Part shown: one piece after another, positions 1-8,356 of the stretch
How the letters are laid out: each line of letters starts with the position of its first letter
Position numbering within the stretch: the first letter of the stretch is position 1
Assembly: GCF_013128195.2 (NCBI RefSeq)
Contig: NZ_CP053452.2
Location: 1,302,001-1,366,000, forward strand
DNA: 64,000 bases
Direction of reading: 5' to 3'
From: Frigoriglobus tundricola
GTDB lineage: Bacteria > Planctomycetota > Planctomycetia > Gemmatales > Gemmataceae
Program-made: the position numbers and the translations under genes
Notes under the pieces: generated by a model
Database searches by the model: none
Told to the model about the DNA's origin: nothing
What the model saw: only the letters and a program-made list of their open reading frames with translations

Positions 1-1
1 C

Positions 2-586
2 AAGGCGGTGGAAGGGCTGAAGGGGAAGGTCCATCGGGACAAGTCCCGGCCGGGCATGCCCGTCTACTCCGTGAACGTGGCGAACACGAAGGTCACCGAC
101 GACGACCTTCAGCACGTCGCCGCGTTCAAGCATCTCATCTCACTCGATGCCGGTTAGAGCGGTTTGACCGGCGCCGGGCTCAAGCACATCGCGCCCCTGT
201 CCGAACTGGTCAACCTCGACCTGAACTTTACCAAGGTGACCGACGACGGGCTCAAGCACATCGCGGGGATGAAGTCCCTTAGCAGCATCGAGTTGTTCGA
301 GACCAAAGTGACCGATACGGGCGTCAAGGAACTGGCGGCGCTGAAGGATTTGAGACGGCTGAACCTCGGCAAGACGGCGGTTACTGACAGCGGCCTGAAG
401 TCGGTCGGCGGGATTACCGAATTGAGGTCGCTGAACCTGACCAAGACGGCGGTCACGGACGCCGGTCTGAAAGAACTGGCCGGCCTGAAAAAGCTCACGA
501 ACCTGTACCTGACCGGCTCAAAGGTCACTACCGAGGGCGTGAAGGAGCTGAAAAAGGCGTTGCCGGGGTGCGAGATCCAGAAGTGA
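2..586 (+). pseudogene. Leucine-rich-repeat protein, 5'-truncated by window edge, in-frame TAG stop
   Basis: An open frame runs from base 2 and reads as LRR protein on both sides of an amber codon at 155-157. Downstream, 164-586 encodes about 140 residues of ~24-residue repeats with the pattern LxxLxLxxTxVTDxGLKxLA, the same type as the gene at 1859. The stop falls inside a repeat: LDAG, stop, SGLTGAGLK aligns without gaps to LDLNFTKVTDDGLK, so it replaces one variable residue and no frameshift is involved. The real start lies outside the window. A TTG at 164 could start a shorter product, but no ribosome site is obvious. Either a nonsense mutation, a base-call error or a tolerated truncation. 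Role unknown; LRR proteins of this type usually mediate protein contacts. Confidence 0.75.
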
Positions 587-670
587 CGCCCGATCGCGTG
601 GGCCGTTCGAGCCGCTCGCGCGGTAAGGCCGAACCCGCCCGTGCGCCGGCCCCGCCCGCGGAACGCGGGT

Positions 671-760
671 CCCGCCGCGCGCCGCGCGTCCGTGCTCGTT
701 TTCCGTTGCTCACGGCTCGTCCGTGTGCGCTACTGGGGTCGCGGCCGGGCCGGTGAGCGG
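671..760 (+). repeat. Leader repeat, copy A
   Basis: First of five related ~95 bp elements, each just upstream of a gene and in the same orientation. The conserved 3' part (691-760) ends in CGGCCGGGCCGGTGAG, about 30 bases before the ATG at 788. The 5' GC-rich arm is degenerate here. Confidence 0.6.
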
Positions 761-787
761 ATCCGGTCGGAAAGAGAGGGCGCACCG

Positions 788-1270
788 ATGGGCTTGGGCG
801 ACTGGTTCCGTGGGCCGTTCGACGGGCGGCGCGACGCGCCCCCCAGCCGGCTCGTCGTCCGCGATAGCGCCTACGCGCTCGACGGCGGCACCATCCACCT
901 CCGGGCGACCGACGAGCGCGGCCGTGAGTTGGGGATCGTGCTCGTCCAGCACGCCTTCCCGGACGCCGGCCGGTCGATGGACGCGATCCCCGGCCGCCTG
1001 TACTTCGGGTCGCAACTGGTCCCGGTCCGGTCGGAGTTGGAGGAGCGGGTTCTGCGGCTCCTCGCGGACGCCGAGGTGCAGGCCCCGCCGCCCCCGCCCC
1101 CGCAACCGCCGCGGAAGAACTTCGCGGTCATCGGGGACGACATCCAGGTGTTCCTATCGCGGACGCCGGAGAACTGCCGCGCGTTCCTGCGGGAGACCGT
1201 CGAGTTCGTCCGGGCGGAGCGGTACGTCGCGTTTGCGGCAGAGGTCGAGCGCGCCGCCGCGGCCGAGTAA
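788..1270 (+). CDS. Hypothetical protein, 160 aa
   Basis: I do not recognise a family. The ATG at 788 is chosen because an AGAGAGG ribosome site lies just upstream and the longer open frame runs back through leader repeat A. The protein begins MGLGDWF, is soluble in appearance, and has a proline run at about residues 98-110 separating an N-terminal part rich in beta-like segments from a C-terminal part that looks alpha-helical (RAFLRETVEFVRAERY). There is no signal peptide or membrane segment. It sits among other short + strand genes, each behind the same leader repeat, so it may share their control, but gaps of 150-200 bases argue against a tight operon. Coding is supported by codon bias and the ribosome site only. 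Confidence 0.6.
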   Translation: MGLGDWFRGPFDGRRDAPPSRLVVRDSAYALDGGTIHLRATDERGRELGIVLVQHAFPDAGRSMDAIPGRLYFGSQLVPVRSELEERVLRLLADAEVQAPPPPPPQPPRKNFAVIGDDIQVFLSRTPENCRAFLRETVEFVRAERYVAFAAEVERAAAAE

Positions 1271-1283
1271 GCCGAGCCCCGCG

Positions 1284-1380
1284 CGGCACCGGCCCCGGCC
1301 GCGTGGTTCGTTCCCCGTTGCCCATCGGTCGTCGGCGTGTGCTACTGGGGACGGCCGGGCCGGTGAGTGATTTTGTTCGA
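1284..1380 (+). repeat. Leader repeat, copy B
   Basis: Starts with GCACCGGCCCCGGCCGCG and ends with ACGGCCGGGCCGGTGAG, so the two ends can pair as a long stem over a ~50 base loop. It precedes the zinc-ribbon gene at 1418. The tail TGATTTTGTTCGAC is nearly identical to the tail of copy C. Confidence 0.7.
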
Positions 1381-1417
1381 CAGCACCTTCAAACTATTCG
1401 GATGTAGAGGCGAACAC

Positions 1418-1708
1418 ATGGTCGAGACCACGTTCCAGACCTGTCCTCGCTGCGGCAAGGCGTTGGAAGCCGGCTTCGCCCACAAGGCGCCGGGCCTCTC
1501 GTTCGTCGCCCCCGACAAGCTCCAGCACTTCATCTTCCTTGATGAGGACGTGGCGAAGTCCGGGTTGAGCAAGCTCCTGCCCTCCGCGGCGGCGTTCTTC
1601 CGGTCATACCTGTGCCGGTCCTGCGAGCTGTACTTGATCGACTACAGCGCGGCCTTGGACCGCACGCAGGCGAAACAGGCGGCCCGGTCCATGACCGCCG
1701 GCACGTGA
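1418..1708 (+). CDS. Small zinc-ribbon protein (DUF6487-like)
   Basis: A 96-residue protein with two CxxC pairs: CPRC near residues 9-12 and CRSC near residues 68-71, which could bind one zinc ion. The arrangement of an N-terminal CPxCGK, a central hydrophobic stretch, and C-terminal YLCRSCELYLIDY resembles the small DUF6487/PF20097 zinc-ribbon family; this is from memory of the pattern. The ATG at 1418 is preferred over the upstream GTG at 1367 because GTAGAGG lies seven to ten bases before it and the GTG falls inside leader repeat B. No membrane segment. Function unknown; a nucleic-acid or protein-binding role is only a guess. Confidence 0.7.
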   Translation: MVETTFQTCPRCGKALEAGFAHKAPGLSFVAPDKLQHFIFLDEDVAKSGLSKLLPSAAAFFRSYLCRSCELYLIDYSAALDRTQAKQAARSMTAGT

Positions 1709-1732
1709 CGGTAATCGTCCGGCCGAGCGCTC

Positions 1733-1831
1733 CGCGGCACCGGACCCGGCCGCGTCGTTTGATTCCCGTCGCTCGCTGGTCCTCCGTGCGCGAGTCGTGC
1801 CGCGGCCGGGCCGGTGAGCGATTTCGTTCGA
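1733..1831 (+). repeat. Leader repeat, copy C
   Basis: The arms CACCGGACCCGGCCGCG (from 1738) and CCGCGGCCGGGCCGGTG (to about 1816) are near-perfect inverted repeats separated by ~45 bases. The element ends 28 bases before the LRR lipoprotein start at 1859. Confidence 0.7.
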
Positions 1832-1858
1832 CCACAGAAAGGCAATACGGAGAACCTC

Positions 1859-2668
1859 ATGAAATTCCCCATCGCCAGTTGCACACTCGTCGCGTTGGTC
1901 GTCACCCTCGCAGGGTGCTCGAAAAAAGCGGAGCCGTCGGCGCCGCCACCGGCCGTTACTCCGCCCGCGCCGGGCCCAGAGGCCCCGTCTCCGAGCGGGA
2001 AACCGAAGGCGTCCCCGCCGCTCGATCCGGGATCGGAGTCGGCGGGGGCGAGTCCGGAGGCCCAGAAGGCGGCGGTCGCCGTCGTCGAAACGAAGTTCAA
2101 AGGGAAGGTGCGCCGGAACCCCGGGAGCGGGGTCGTGACCGCCGTTTCGCTCAACCAGTTTCTCGACGGCGCCACCGTGACCGACGCCGGGCTCAAGGAG
2201 CTGAGCCCGTTCCAGGATCTGACCGACCTCGACCTCGGGCGCAACGCAATCACGGACACCGGGCTCAAGGACCTGGCGGCGTTCAAAAAGCTGTCGAACC
2301 TGGCTCTGAACGAAACCCAGGTGACGGACGCGGGCATGAAGGATCTGGCCCGACTGACGAGTCTGACGAGCCTAGGCCTCAGCGGCACAAAGGTGACCGA
2401 TGCGGGGATCAAAGACCTCGCCCCGCTGACGAACCTGACGTGGCTCGGTGTTCCCGGCCAGATCACGGACGCCGCGATGAAAGACATCGCGAGTCACGCC
2501 GAGCTAAAGACACTGTTTCTCGGCGGGTCGAAGGTCACCGACGCGGGGTTGAAGGATCTGGCCGCGCTCAAAAAGTTGACACTCCTTAACGTCGCCAACA
2601 CACCGGTGAGTGAGAACGGGGTCGCCGATTTGAAAAAAGCCTTGCCCAATTGCAACATTATAAAATAG
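1859..2668 (+). CDS. Leucine-rich-repeat lipoprotein
   Basis: A 269-residue protein with a lipoprotein signal: basic start MKFP, hydrophobic core, and lipobox LAGC with Cys20 as the expected lipid-modified residue. A Pro/Ala/Ser-rich linker (about 25-65) leads to a domain starting KFKGKVRRN and then five to six ~24-residue repeats of the form LxxLxLxxTxVTDxGLKDLA, ending in LPNCNIIK. This repeat type is common in planctomycetes and is expected to form a curved solenoid at the cell surface. The ATG at 1859 is chosen for the signal peptide; the frame opens upstream in leader repeat C. It is a close paralogue of the broken LRR gene at the window start. Binding partner unknown. Confidence 0.85.
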   Translation: MKFPIASCTLVALVVTLAGCSKKAEPSAPPPAVTPPAPGPEAPSPSGKPKASPPLDPGSESAGASPEAQKAAVAVVETKFKGKVRRNPGSGVVTAVSLNQFLDGATVTDAGLKELSPFQDLTDLDLGRNAITDTGLKDLAAFKKLSNLALNETQVTDAGMKDLARLTSLTSLGLSGTKVTDAGIKDLAPLTNLTWLGVPGQITDAAMKDIASHAELKTLFLGGSKVTDAGLKDLAALKKLTLLNVANTPVSENGVADLKKALPNCNIIK

Positions 2669-2700
2669 TGATTGTCACACCGTGAACAAGGCCGAACTTC

Positions 2701-2795
2701 GCACCGGAGCCGGCCACGTCGTTCGTTTCTCTTGCTCACCGCGCGTCCGCGCGCGACGGCCGTCGCGGCCGGACCGGTGGGCGGCGTCGGTCACG
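2701..2795 (+). repeat. Leader repeat, copy D
   Basis: Begins GCACCGGAGCCGGCC and closes with CGCGGCCGGACCGGTG. It lies 25-30 bases upstream of the gene at 2822. The middle matches the other copies (GTTCGTTTCTCTTGCTCACC). Confidence 0.65.
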
Positions 2796-2821
2796 GAGCG
2801 CCCCGACCCCAGGAGACGGAT

Positions 2822-3922
2822 ATGACGCTTCGGACCTACTGTTGGCTCGCACTGGCCTTCGCCCTCGGCACCGGCACGACGGAATCAGCGCCCGTCCCGC
2901 CCGCGGAGGCGTGGGTGTTCGTCCAGACCGAGAAGGGCAAGTGGGCGATCCGCGTGGACGGCGGGGCGCCCAAACAGGTCGAGGCGGAGCCGCCCGTGCG
3001 ACCCAACGATCCGAAACTGGTTCACCTGCCGGACGTCAAGCCGGTGGGAGTGCACGCCTGGGAGATCGAGAACGGCAAGCGGGTGCTGTACCATGAGGAC
3101 GTCCCGGAAACGCGCGGCCCCGGGAAAAAGTTCGAGGGCTGGCGGAGCCGATTGATCGTCGCCGACGCGAAGGGCCAAAACCCCAAGGCGCTGATAACCG
3201 GACTGCCCCGCATCAGCGAGTACACCGTGACCGCGGACGGGAAGGCGGTCGTGTGCGTGGCCGAAAAGGGCGGCAAATGGGGCGTGTACCGCGTCCCGTT
3301 CGACGGGGCCGAGCCGACCCGCCTGAGCCGGACCGACAGCACCGGCCCCCTTGGCTTCCAGTTGCTGAAAGACGGGCGCGTCGCGTACTTCGCAGTCACC
3401 GGGGAACACGTCGAGCCGCTCGCGATCCGGGGACAGGTGGTCGGCACGACGTCCACCTCGGTCGGAACGGTCGTTCTGACCGACGGGAAGACGGAAAAGG
3501 TGCTGATCAAGGAGACGCGGGCCGGTCTGCCCGAGTTCACCGCGGACGGATCGAAGATGGCCACGGTCGGTACGACCGACAAGGGCGCGACCGTGGTCGT
3601 GGTGACCGACCTGAAAACCGATAAGGCGGAGGAGTTCCCGGTGTCGGCGTTCCACCGGGGGTGGAAGTGCCAGTTCGGGAGATTGCGCTTCCGCCCCGAC
3701 GGGAACGCGCTGCTGGTCACGTTCTCCCTGGGGTCCGTCGTCGTGCGCGATAACGGGCCGCTCCCCGGCGACGAAGCGGTCCAGCACTTCGGCGTGATCT
3801 GGCTCGGCGGCCGCAAGCCGCGGACGGCGCTGTTCGAAATCGAGCAGCCGCGAAAGGAGAACGGCCACTTCCCCGATATTCAGTGGTTCGAATGGACGGG
3901 CCGCCCGGCGCCCAAGGACTGA
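2822..3922 (+). CDS. Secreted beta-propeller-like protein
   Basis: A 366-residue protein with a typical signal peptide (MTLRTYCWLALAFALG, cleavage near residue 22). The mature part has repeated blades with TolB/PD40-like motifs such as YTVTADGKAVVCVAEKGGKW, PEFTADGSKMATVG and LRFRPDGNALLVTF, the usual F-xxDGxxx signature. It should fold as a beta-propeller outside the cytoplasm. The ATG at 2822 follows AGGAGACGGAT, a good ribosome site. Leader repeat D is immediately upstream. I see no enzymatic motif, and it may be a binding or scaffold protein. Confidence 0.75.
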   Translation: MTLRTYCWLALAFALGTGTTESAPVPPAEAWVFVQTEKGKWAIRVDGGAPKQVEAEPPVRPNDPKLVHLPDVKPVGVHAWEIENGKRVLYHEDVPETRGPGKKFEGWRSRLIVADAKGQNPKALITGLPRISEYTVTADGKAVVCVAEKGGKWGVYRVPFDGAEPTRLSRTDSTGPLGFQLLKDGRVAYFAVTGEHVEPLAIRGQVVGTTSTSVGTVVLTDGKTEKVLIKETRAGLPEFTADGSKMATVGTTDKGATVVVVTDLKTDKAEEFPVSAFHRGWKCQFGRLRFRPDGNALLVTFSLGSVVVRDNGPLPGDEAVQHFGVIWLGGRKPRTALFEIEQPRKENGHFPDIQWFEWTGRPAPKD

Positions 3923-4094
3923 TCACCCGCGCGGTGTCGTCCTCGTCACAAGGAGCACGACCCGGCCGACGGCGGGACCGCACAAGGGGCCGAGTGCGGG
4001 CAGAGTTGCCGTGTTCGAGTGGCTGTCCGCGGAGCGCTTGGTCGGTTAGCGGCGGGTCGGTCCGGGCACAAACGGGTCGCTAAAGGGGCGGCGC
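3923..4094. other. Short intergenic stretch
   Basis: No gene seen. It is GC-rich and contains possible degenerate traces of the leader-repeat arms (GACCCGGCCGACG near 3960, GGCGGGTCGGTCCGGG near 4050), but too diverged to call a copy. Confidence 0.3.
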
Positions 4095-4529
4095 ATGTTC
4101 AGCAGATGGAAAGCGCGGTTCGAGCCGTGGCGGACGGAAGCCGGTTGGGAGTTCGACCTGCTTCGCGCGCTGCCGCCCGATGTCGCGAACCGCCTGTACC
4201 GCTGCGCGCGGCGGTGCGCGGAACTACAGCTCATGCTGTCCTGGCGGTTTTGGGTCGTTCTGGGATTGGTGTCGGCTCCTGCAAGCTTGAGCTTCACACT
4301 CGTGTGGATCGGGGGCTGGGTCCTGGGGCTCGGACCCGCCGGCCGATTTCTGCTCGAAGCGGTGTACCACGTTCTGCTCGGGGCGCTCGTCCTGCACCCG
4401 CTGATGCGACTACAGGAGCGGCACCTGCTCCCCCACATCCGAACCGCTCTCGCCGAGGAACTGGTGCAGTTCGCACGGGACGAACTGGCACCACCTCGCC
4501 GCGCCCACCGACCGCGGGTGAATGCGTGA
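4095..4529 (+). CDS. Small integral membrane protein, unknown
   Basis: A 144-residue protein starting MFSRWKARF with GGGGCGGCGC upstream. Two hydrophobic segments are visible, roughly residues 51-77 (FWVVLGLVSAPASLSFTLVW) and 80-105 (LGLGPAGRFLLEAVYHVLLG), between charged N- and C-terminal arms. The C-terminus is basic (PPRRAHRPRVNA) and probably cytoplasmic. No family recognised. It stands alone between the propeller gene and a Tat-signal-like protein. Confidence 0.6.
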   Translation: MFSRWKARFEPWRTEAGWEFDLLRALPPDVANRLYRCARRCAELQLMLSWRFWVVLGLVSAPASLSFTLVWIGGWVLGLGPAGRFLLEAVYHVLLGALVLHPLMRLQERHLLPHIRTALAEELVQFARDELAPPRRAHRPRVNA

Positions 4530-4687
4530 GGCTTACGATACGATCACCTGCAAGATGAAAATGAGCGCCGACGACGCGATCGCATCGACCCGCGGCCCGT
4601 TCGCGCGTTTCGTGAGGGCCGATTGGGGCCGGAAGGAGCCGCGGTCGGCGCGTCGCGCGACTCTCCTGGGCACGAAGTGACCCGCTC

Positions 4688-4780
4688 CAGTATCCGGGCC
4701 GGGCCGCCCGGTTTTTCGTTGCTCCTCGGGCGCCCGTGTGCGTTACTGGTGTCGCGGCCGGGCCGGTGCTCGGCCGCGGT
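4688..4780 (+). repeat. Leader repeat, copy E
   Basis: Contains TTTTTCGTTGCTCCTCGGG and GTGTGCGTTACTGGTGTCGC, then the closing CGGCCGGGCCGGTG. It closely matches copy A in the middle and ends ~55 bases before the GTG at 4832. Confidence 0.65.
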
Positions 4781-4831
4781 CGCTGGCCCGCGTCTGCCGT
4801 TCGATCCTATTGCTTTCCCGGAGGACGGACC

Positions 4832-5569
4832 GTGTCGATCACCCCCACCCGCAGGGCCGCGCTCGTGGGCCTGCTCGCCGCCGGGCTGGCCCGTCCCGGC
4901 CGAGCGGCCCCGGTCCCCGTCGAGGTCGCCGGTAAGGAACTGGAGACCCTCTGGGCCGACCTGGCCGGGGAGGAACTGACCGCGTCCCGGGCCTTGCTGA
5001 AGCTGGCCGCCCGGCCCAAAGAGGCAGTCGCCCTCGCCGCGAAGAGGCTCCCGCCCCTCAAGATCGACGCCCCGCGCATGCGGGGCCTGCTGGCCGATCT
5101 GGGCAGCGAGAAGGAAGAGACCTGGACGGCGGCGACCGAGGAGTTGGAGTACTTCGACCCCCGCCTGGCGATCGACCTGCCGGCCCTCATGGACGCGGTC
5201 ACCGAGCGGGTGCCGCGGGCCCGGCTGGTCGCCCTGCTCAGCGGGGACCGGTCGGCCGACCGGCTGCTGAAATCGGACCTCCCCATCACACTCAGCCGCA
5301 ACGGCGGGAAGAACGGCCAGGAGGAGTTCTTCAACTTCCGCCAGGAGGAGTCCTGGTGGGCCGAACACCGGGTCGATGGCATCAATGTCGGAATCTGGGG
5401 AAACAGGCGCAAGTACTGGACGCGGGCGGTGCGGGCGGCGGTGCTCCTGGAACACATCGGCAGCCCGGAGGCAGTGGCGGTGCTGCGGAACCTGGCCACC
5501 GGCCACCCGGACGCCCAGCCGACGAAGGTGGCGAAAGAGGTGCTGGCCCGCATGGAGAAGGCGAAGTAG
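4832..5569 (+). CDS. Exported protein with HEAT-like C-terminus
   Basis: A 245-residue protein translated from GTG at 4832 behind CCCGGAGGACGG. The N-terminus SITPTRRAALVGLLAAGLA looks like a Tat-type signal (twin Arg followed by a hydrophobic run). The mature part is helical, and its last ~45 residues (RAAVLLEHIGSPEAVAVLRN and onward) match the helical tail seen at the end of many planctomycete WD40 proteins. No propeller is present here, so this is either a stand-alone helical module or the remnant of a longer WD40 ancestor. Preceded by leader repeat E. Confidence 0.65.
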   Translation: MSITPTRRAALVGLLAAGLARPGRAAPVPVEVAGKELETLWADLAGEELTASRALLKLAARPKEAVALAAKRLPPLKIDAPRMRGLLADLGSEKEETWTAATEELEYFDPRLAIDLPALMDAVTERVPRARLVALLSGDRSADRLLKSDLPITLSRNGGKNGQEEFFNFRQEESWWAEHRVDGINVGIWGNRRKYWTRAVRAAVLLEHIGSPEAVAVLRNLATGHPDAQPTKVAKEVLARMEKAK

Positions 5570-6085
5570 GTGCGCCCCCGCGCGACCGGGCCGACGCCCT
5601 CCCCGACGGCTGATTGCAGTGCTGAAAAACATGCGGCCGGATCAAACGGCCGCCGAGTGGAGCGGTCGAACTCTCGCAGCCTCGTGCCCATCGTCTGCAC
5701 TCTTCAGCCCGAAGGGCTGGCACAGAGCATCGCCCGCAGAGTGGACTCATCAGGCGTTCAGACGGAAGGCAGCACCTTTCGATCCCGCCCTACCCACACG
5801 TCCGCGGGTGCCGGATCGTGAATCGGGTCTCGGCGACGAGTCGCACAAGGTTCTGCCATCGGCCGTAGGGGGCATCCTGGCGGGAATCGCCGACCGGATC
5901 GGCAGGCTGATCTGGCTCAGACAGAAGTTTTCGGCACGGCGGGGCCGGTACCGGGGTAACGGCCTACCGGGCGCCAGTAGCGGCCCGGCACCGCGGTGGT
6001 ATTTACCCCGCCGTGCAACGCGGGTCGACCGCCACAGCGCACTCCGGATCGCGACGTGAATCGACCCGGGCACCGACTGGGGCGC
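5570..6085. other. Gene-less stretch, 516 bp
   Basis: No credible coding frame. A short hairpin AGCCC-GAA-GGGCT lies near 5706. The rest is unstructured GC-rich sequence between convergent genes, with no clear terminator for either. Confidence 0.4.
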
Positions 6086-6940
6086 TCACGCGTCTTCGAG
6101 GAGCGCGCCCCAGGTGGTCACGTCGAGGATCTTTTCGGTCAGCGCTTCGAGGCGGACGAGGTCCGTGAGTGCGGCAAGCGCGGCCTCGTGTTCGGCGCTC
6201 GGCTTCCCGAGCTTCTTACGGCCTTGGCGAAGAAGAGCCGCGCGGAGCGCTTCGGCCCGACCCTCGACCCGACCCTCGTCCAGGAACTTTTTGAACGGCG
6301 CCATCTCGCGGATTTCGGGATACCGACTGATCAGTTCGCTGGATGTCATCTGTCCGTACCTCAAACGAAGAAGGAGCCCCACCGCGGTCAGGAGCCGATC
6401 CGTCGTCGCGGGATCGGATTCTCCGCTCGCCCGGTCGGCGAGCCGACGGATGACGTCCGGCACCGCGTCGAGCGCCACATCGGACACGGGGGCGAGCGGG
6501 GCGAGGGCCAGGGGACCGGCCAGTAGCGCCTCCGCCGACGCCTCCCACACCCTGACCACAGTATACCCGAAATCCCACGCCGGACCGAACGGCGGTGCGA
6601 CGCCGTACCGACCGGTGTACGCGGGCGAGTCCGCGCTTTCCGCGAGTACGATCAGCACCGAGGCCACCGGGCACTTGTGCCGGTCGTGCAGCAGCGCGTT
6701 GTACTTCAGGAGCTGGCGCGGCAGCGTCGGGTCGCGCCACGACTGGAACTCGATGTCCAGGAGCCAGGGGACGGCGTCCCGGATCAGGACCACCTTGTCG
6801 GCCGCCGCGGTGACGGCCGAGAGGTCGGAATCGGTGAGCGCGACCCGATCGGGCGGGCGCACCACCCCCACGAACCCGGCCCAGGCCGCCGGGTCCAGTT
6901 GGAGCAGGTCCTTGCTCGCGGCGTCATAGGGCTTGCTCAC
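6086..6940 (-). CDS. Rpn-like PD-(D/E)XK nuclease family protein
   Basis: A 284-residue protein. The N-terminal half has the degenerate PD-(D/E)XK pattern of the Rpn/transposase-like family: Asp48 in AADKVV, then WLLDIEFQSWRDP with Glu64 and Gln66 in the ExQ position, followed by LPRQLLKYNALL. The C-terminal half is helical with FKKFLDEGRVEGRAEALR, typical of this family's tail. Members act as DNA endonucleases that promote recombination; many genomes carry dozens of copies. The GTG start at 6940 overlaps the stop of the upstream cyclodeaminase gene (shared bases 6937-6940), so translation is probably coupled. The functional link to that enzyme is unclear. Confidence 0.75.
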   Translation of the reverse strand: MSKPYDAASKDLLQLDPAAWAGFVGVVRPPDRVALTDSDLSAVTAAADKVVLIRDAVPWLLDIEFQSWRDPTLPRQLLKYNALLHDRHKCPVASVLIVLAESADSPAYTGRYGVAPPFGPAWDFGYTVVRVWEASAEALLAGPLALAPLAPVSDVALDAVPDVIRRLADRASGESDPATTDRLLTAVGLLLRLRYGQMTSSELISRYPEIREMAPFKKFLDEGRVEGRAEALRAALLRQGRKKLGKPSAEHEAALAALTDLVRLEALTEKILDVTTWGALLEDA

Positions 6941-8175
6941 ACCGGGCCGCCTTTCTCGAGTTCCGCCGCCAGCGACCGCAGGAACGGCTCGGCGTCGCTC
7001 ACGATGCCCACCGTCTGCGTGGTGCCGCGGTCCATCAGCTTCGTGACCGTCGCCGGGCTGATGTCCACGCACGCCACCTTCACCCACGCCGGCAGCAGGT
7101 TCCCCACCGCAATGCTGTGCAGCGTCGTCGCCACCATCAGGCAGAACCCGACGCCCGGCACCAGCCGCCGCATCACGTCCTGCGCCACGAGCGTGTCGGT
7201 GACCACCTCCGGTAGCGGGCCGTCGTCGCGGATGCTGCCCGCCAGCACGAACGGGACGACCCGCGTGACGCACTCGTACATGATCCCGGCGGTGAGCCGG
7301 CCGGTCTCCACCGCCCGCCCGATCCCGCCGATCCTGCGGATCGTGTTGATGGTCCGCAGGTGGTGCTCGTGCCCCTCGTCGGTCGGCAGCCCCTTGTCGA
7401 GCGACACCCCGAGGCTCGTGCCGTAGAACGCCTGCTCGATGTCGTGCGTGGCCAGCGCGTTGCCGGCGAACAACACGTTGATGAACCCGTCGCGGACCAT
7501 CTTCGCCACCAGCTCGCCCCCGCCGGTGTGAACGACCGCCGGCCCCAGGACCGCGAGCACCTTCTCGCCGGCGGCGCGGGTCTTGCGCATGGCGTGGGCG
7601 ATCTCGCGCACGCTCACCGCCTTCGGCCGCTCGCTGGACACCGGGCTGGCCATGAACTCGAACAGCTCGTGCCGCCGCATCTCGGCCTCGGGCGGGAACA
7701 CGCGGGTGCCCGCCCGGCCCACCAGGATGCGGTCGCCGACCTTCACCGCCGTCATCGGCACGCACCGCGCCGCGCCGCCCTCGGCATCGATCACGATGCC
7801 GCAGTCCATCTCCTGGTCCTCCACGTCCACCCACTCGCCCGCGAGCTTCACCTGGGTGCGAAAGTTCGTGGAGCAGTAGAACCCGTCAGGGAACGCGCCG
7901 GCGATGTCCGCGGCCACCGTCCGGCAGTCGCTCGGGTGCGCCGGCACCGCGCCGTGCGGGTGGACCTCGGCGAGGATCGCTTCGAGCTGCTCGGCCGTGT
8001 CCGCGCGCACCTCGATGCGGACGAAGCTCGGGTCGTCCTGCCGCTGGCCGAGCCGGAGCGTCTCAATGTGGTACCGCCCGCCCCGCGACAGGATCGCGTC
8101 GAGGACCTTCGGCAGCAGGAGCGAATCGACAATGTGGCCGGTCATTTCGACGTGCTCGACCAGCGGCGCGGACAT
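6937..8175 (-). CDS. TIGR00300-type ornithine cyclodeaminase (LOR/SDH domain protein)
   Basis: A 412-residue protein. The N-terminal ~105 residues (VEMTGHIVDSLLLPKVLD, FVRIEVRADTAEQLE) match the LOR/SDH domain, and the remainder the NAD-binding region of the TIGR00300 family (VLGPAVVHTGGGELVAKM, GNALATHDIEQAFYGTSLG, VDISPATVTKLMDRG). This family includes an archaeal NAD-dependent ornithine cyclodeaminase and the C-terminal half of cyanobacterial AgrE, which convert ornithine to proline and ammonia. The enzyme should be cytoplasmic. It is unrelated to the classical mu-crystallin-type Ocd. A gene for the other AgrE half lies 6 kb away at 14003. Start ATG at 8175. Confidence 0.8.
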   Translation of the reverse strand: MSAPLVEHVEMTGHIVDSLLLPKVLDAILSRGGRYHIETLRLGQRQDDPSFVRIEVRADTAEQLEAILAEVHPHGAVPAHPSDCRTVAADIAGAFPDGFYCSTNFRTQVKLAGEWVDVEDQEMDCGIVIDAEGGAARCVPMTAVKVGDRILVGRAGTRVFPPEAEMRRHELFEFMASPVSSERPKAVSVREIAHAMRKTRAAGEKVLAVLGPAVVHTGGGELVAKMVRDGFINVLFAGNALATHDIEQAFYGTSLGVSLDKGLPTDEGHEHHLRTINTIRRIGGIGRAVETGRLTAGIMYECVTRVVPFVLAGSIRDDGPLPEVVTDTLVAQDVMRRLVPGVGFCLMVATTLHSIAVGNLLPAWVKVACVDISPATVTKLMDRGTTQTVGIVSDAEPFLRSLAAELEKGGPV

Positions 8176-8228
8176 GGTGAACCTCGTTTCGGGTACGCGT
8201 CTCTTCCTCTTGAAGTCACGCGTGGTAA

Positions 8229-8294
8229 AAGTCGCAAGTCGTAAAGTCCAAGAGCCACGCGGTTTTGGTCCTCGACTTTGCGACGTGCGACTTC
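8229..8294. repeat. Inverted repeat, AAGTCGCAAGTCGTAAAG family, copy 1
   Basis: Arms 8229-8254 and 8266-8294 pair with a few mismatches. It sits in the divergent promoter gap between the cyclodeaminase and Thg1-like genes. Related copies are at 42691 and 63946. Confidence 0.65.
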
Positions 8295-8356
8295 AAGAAC
8301 GACCTACGACTCCACTGTTTTTACTACCCGGTGCGGGACCGGATTACGAGGCGACC

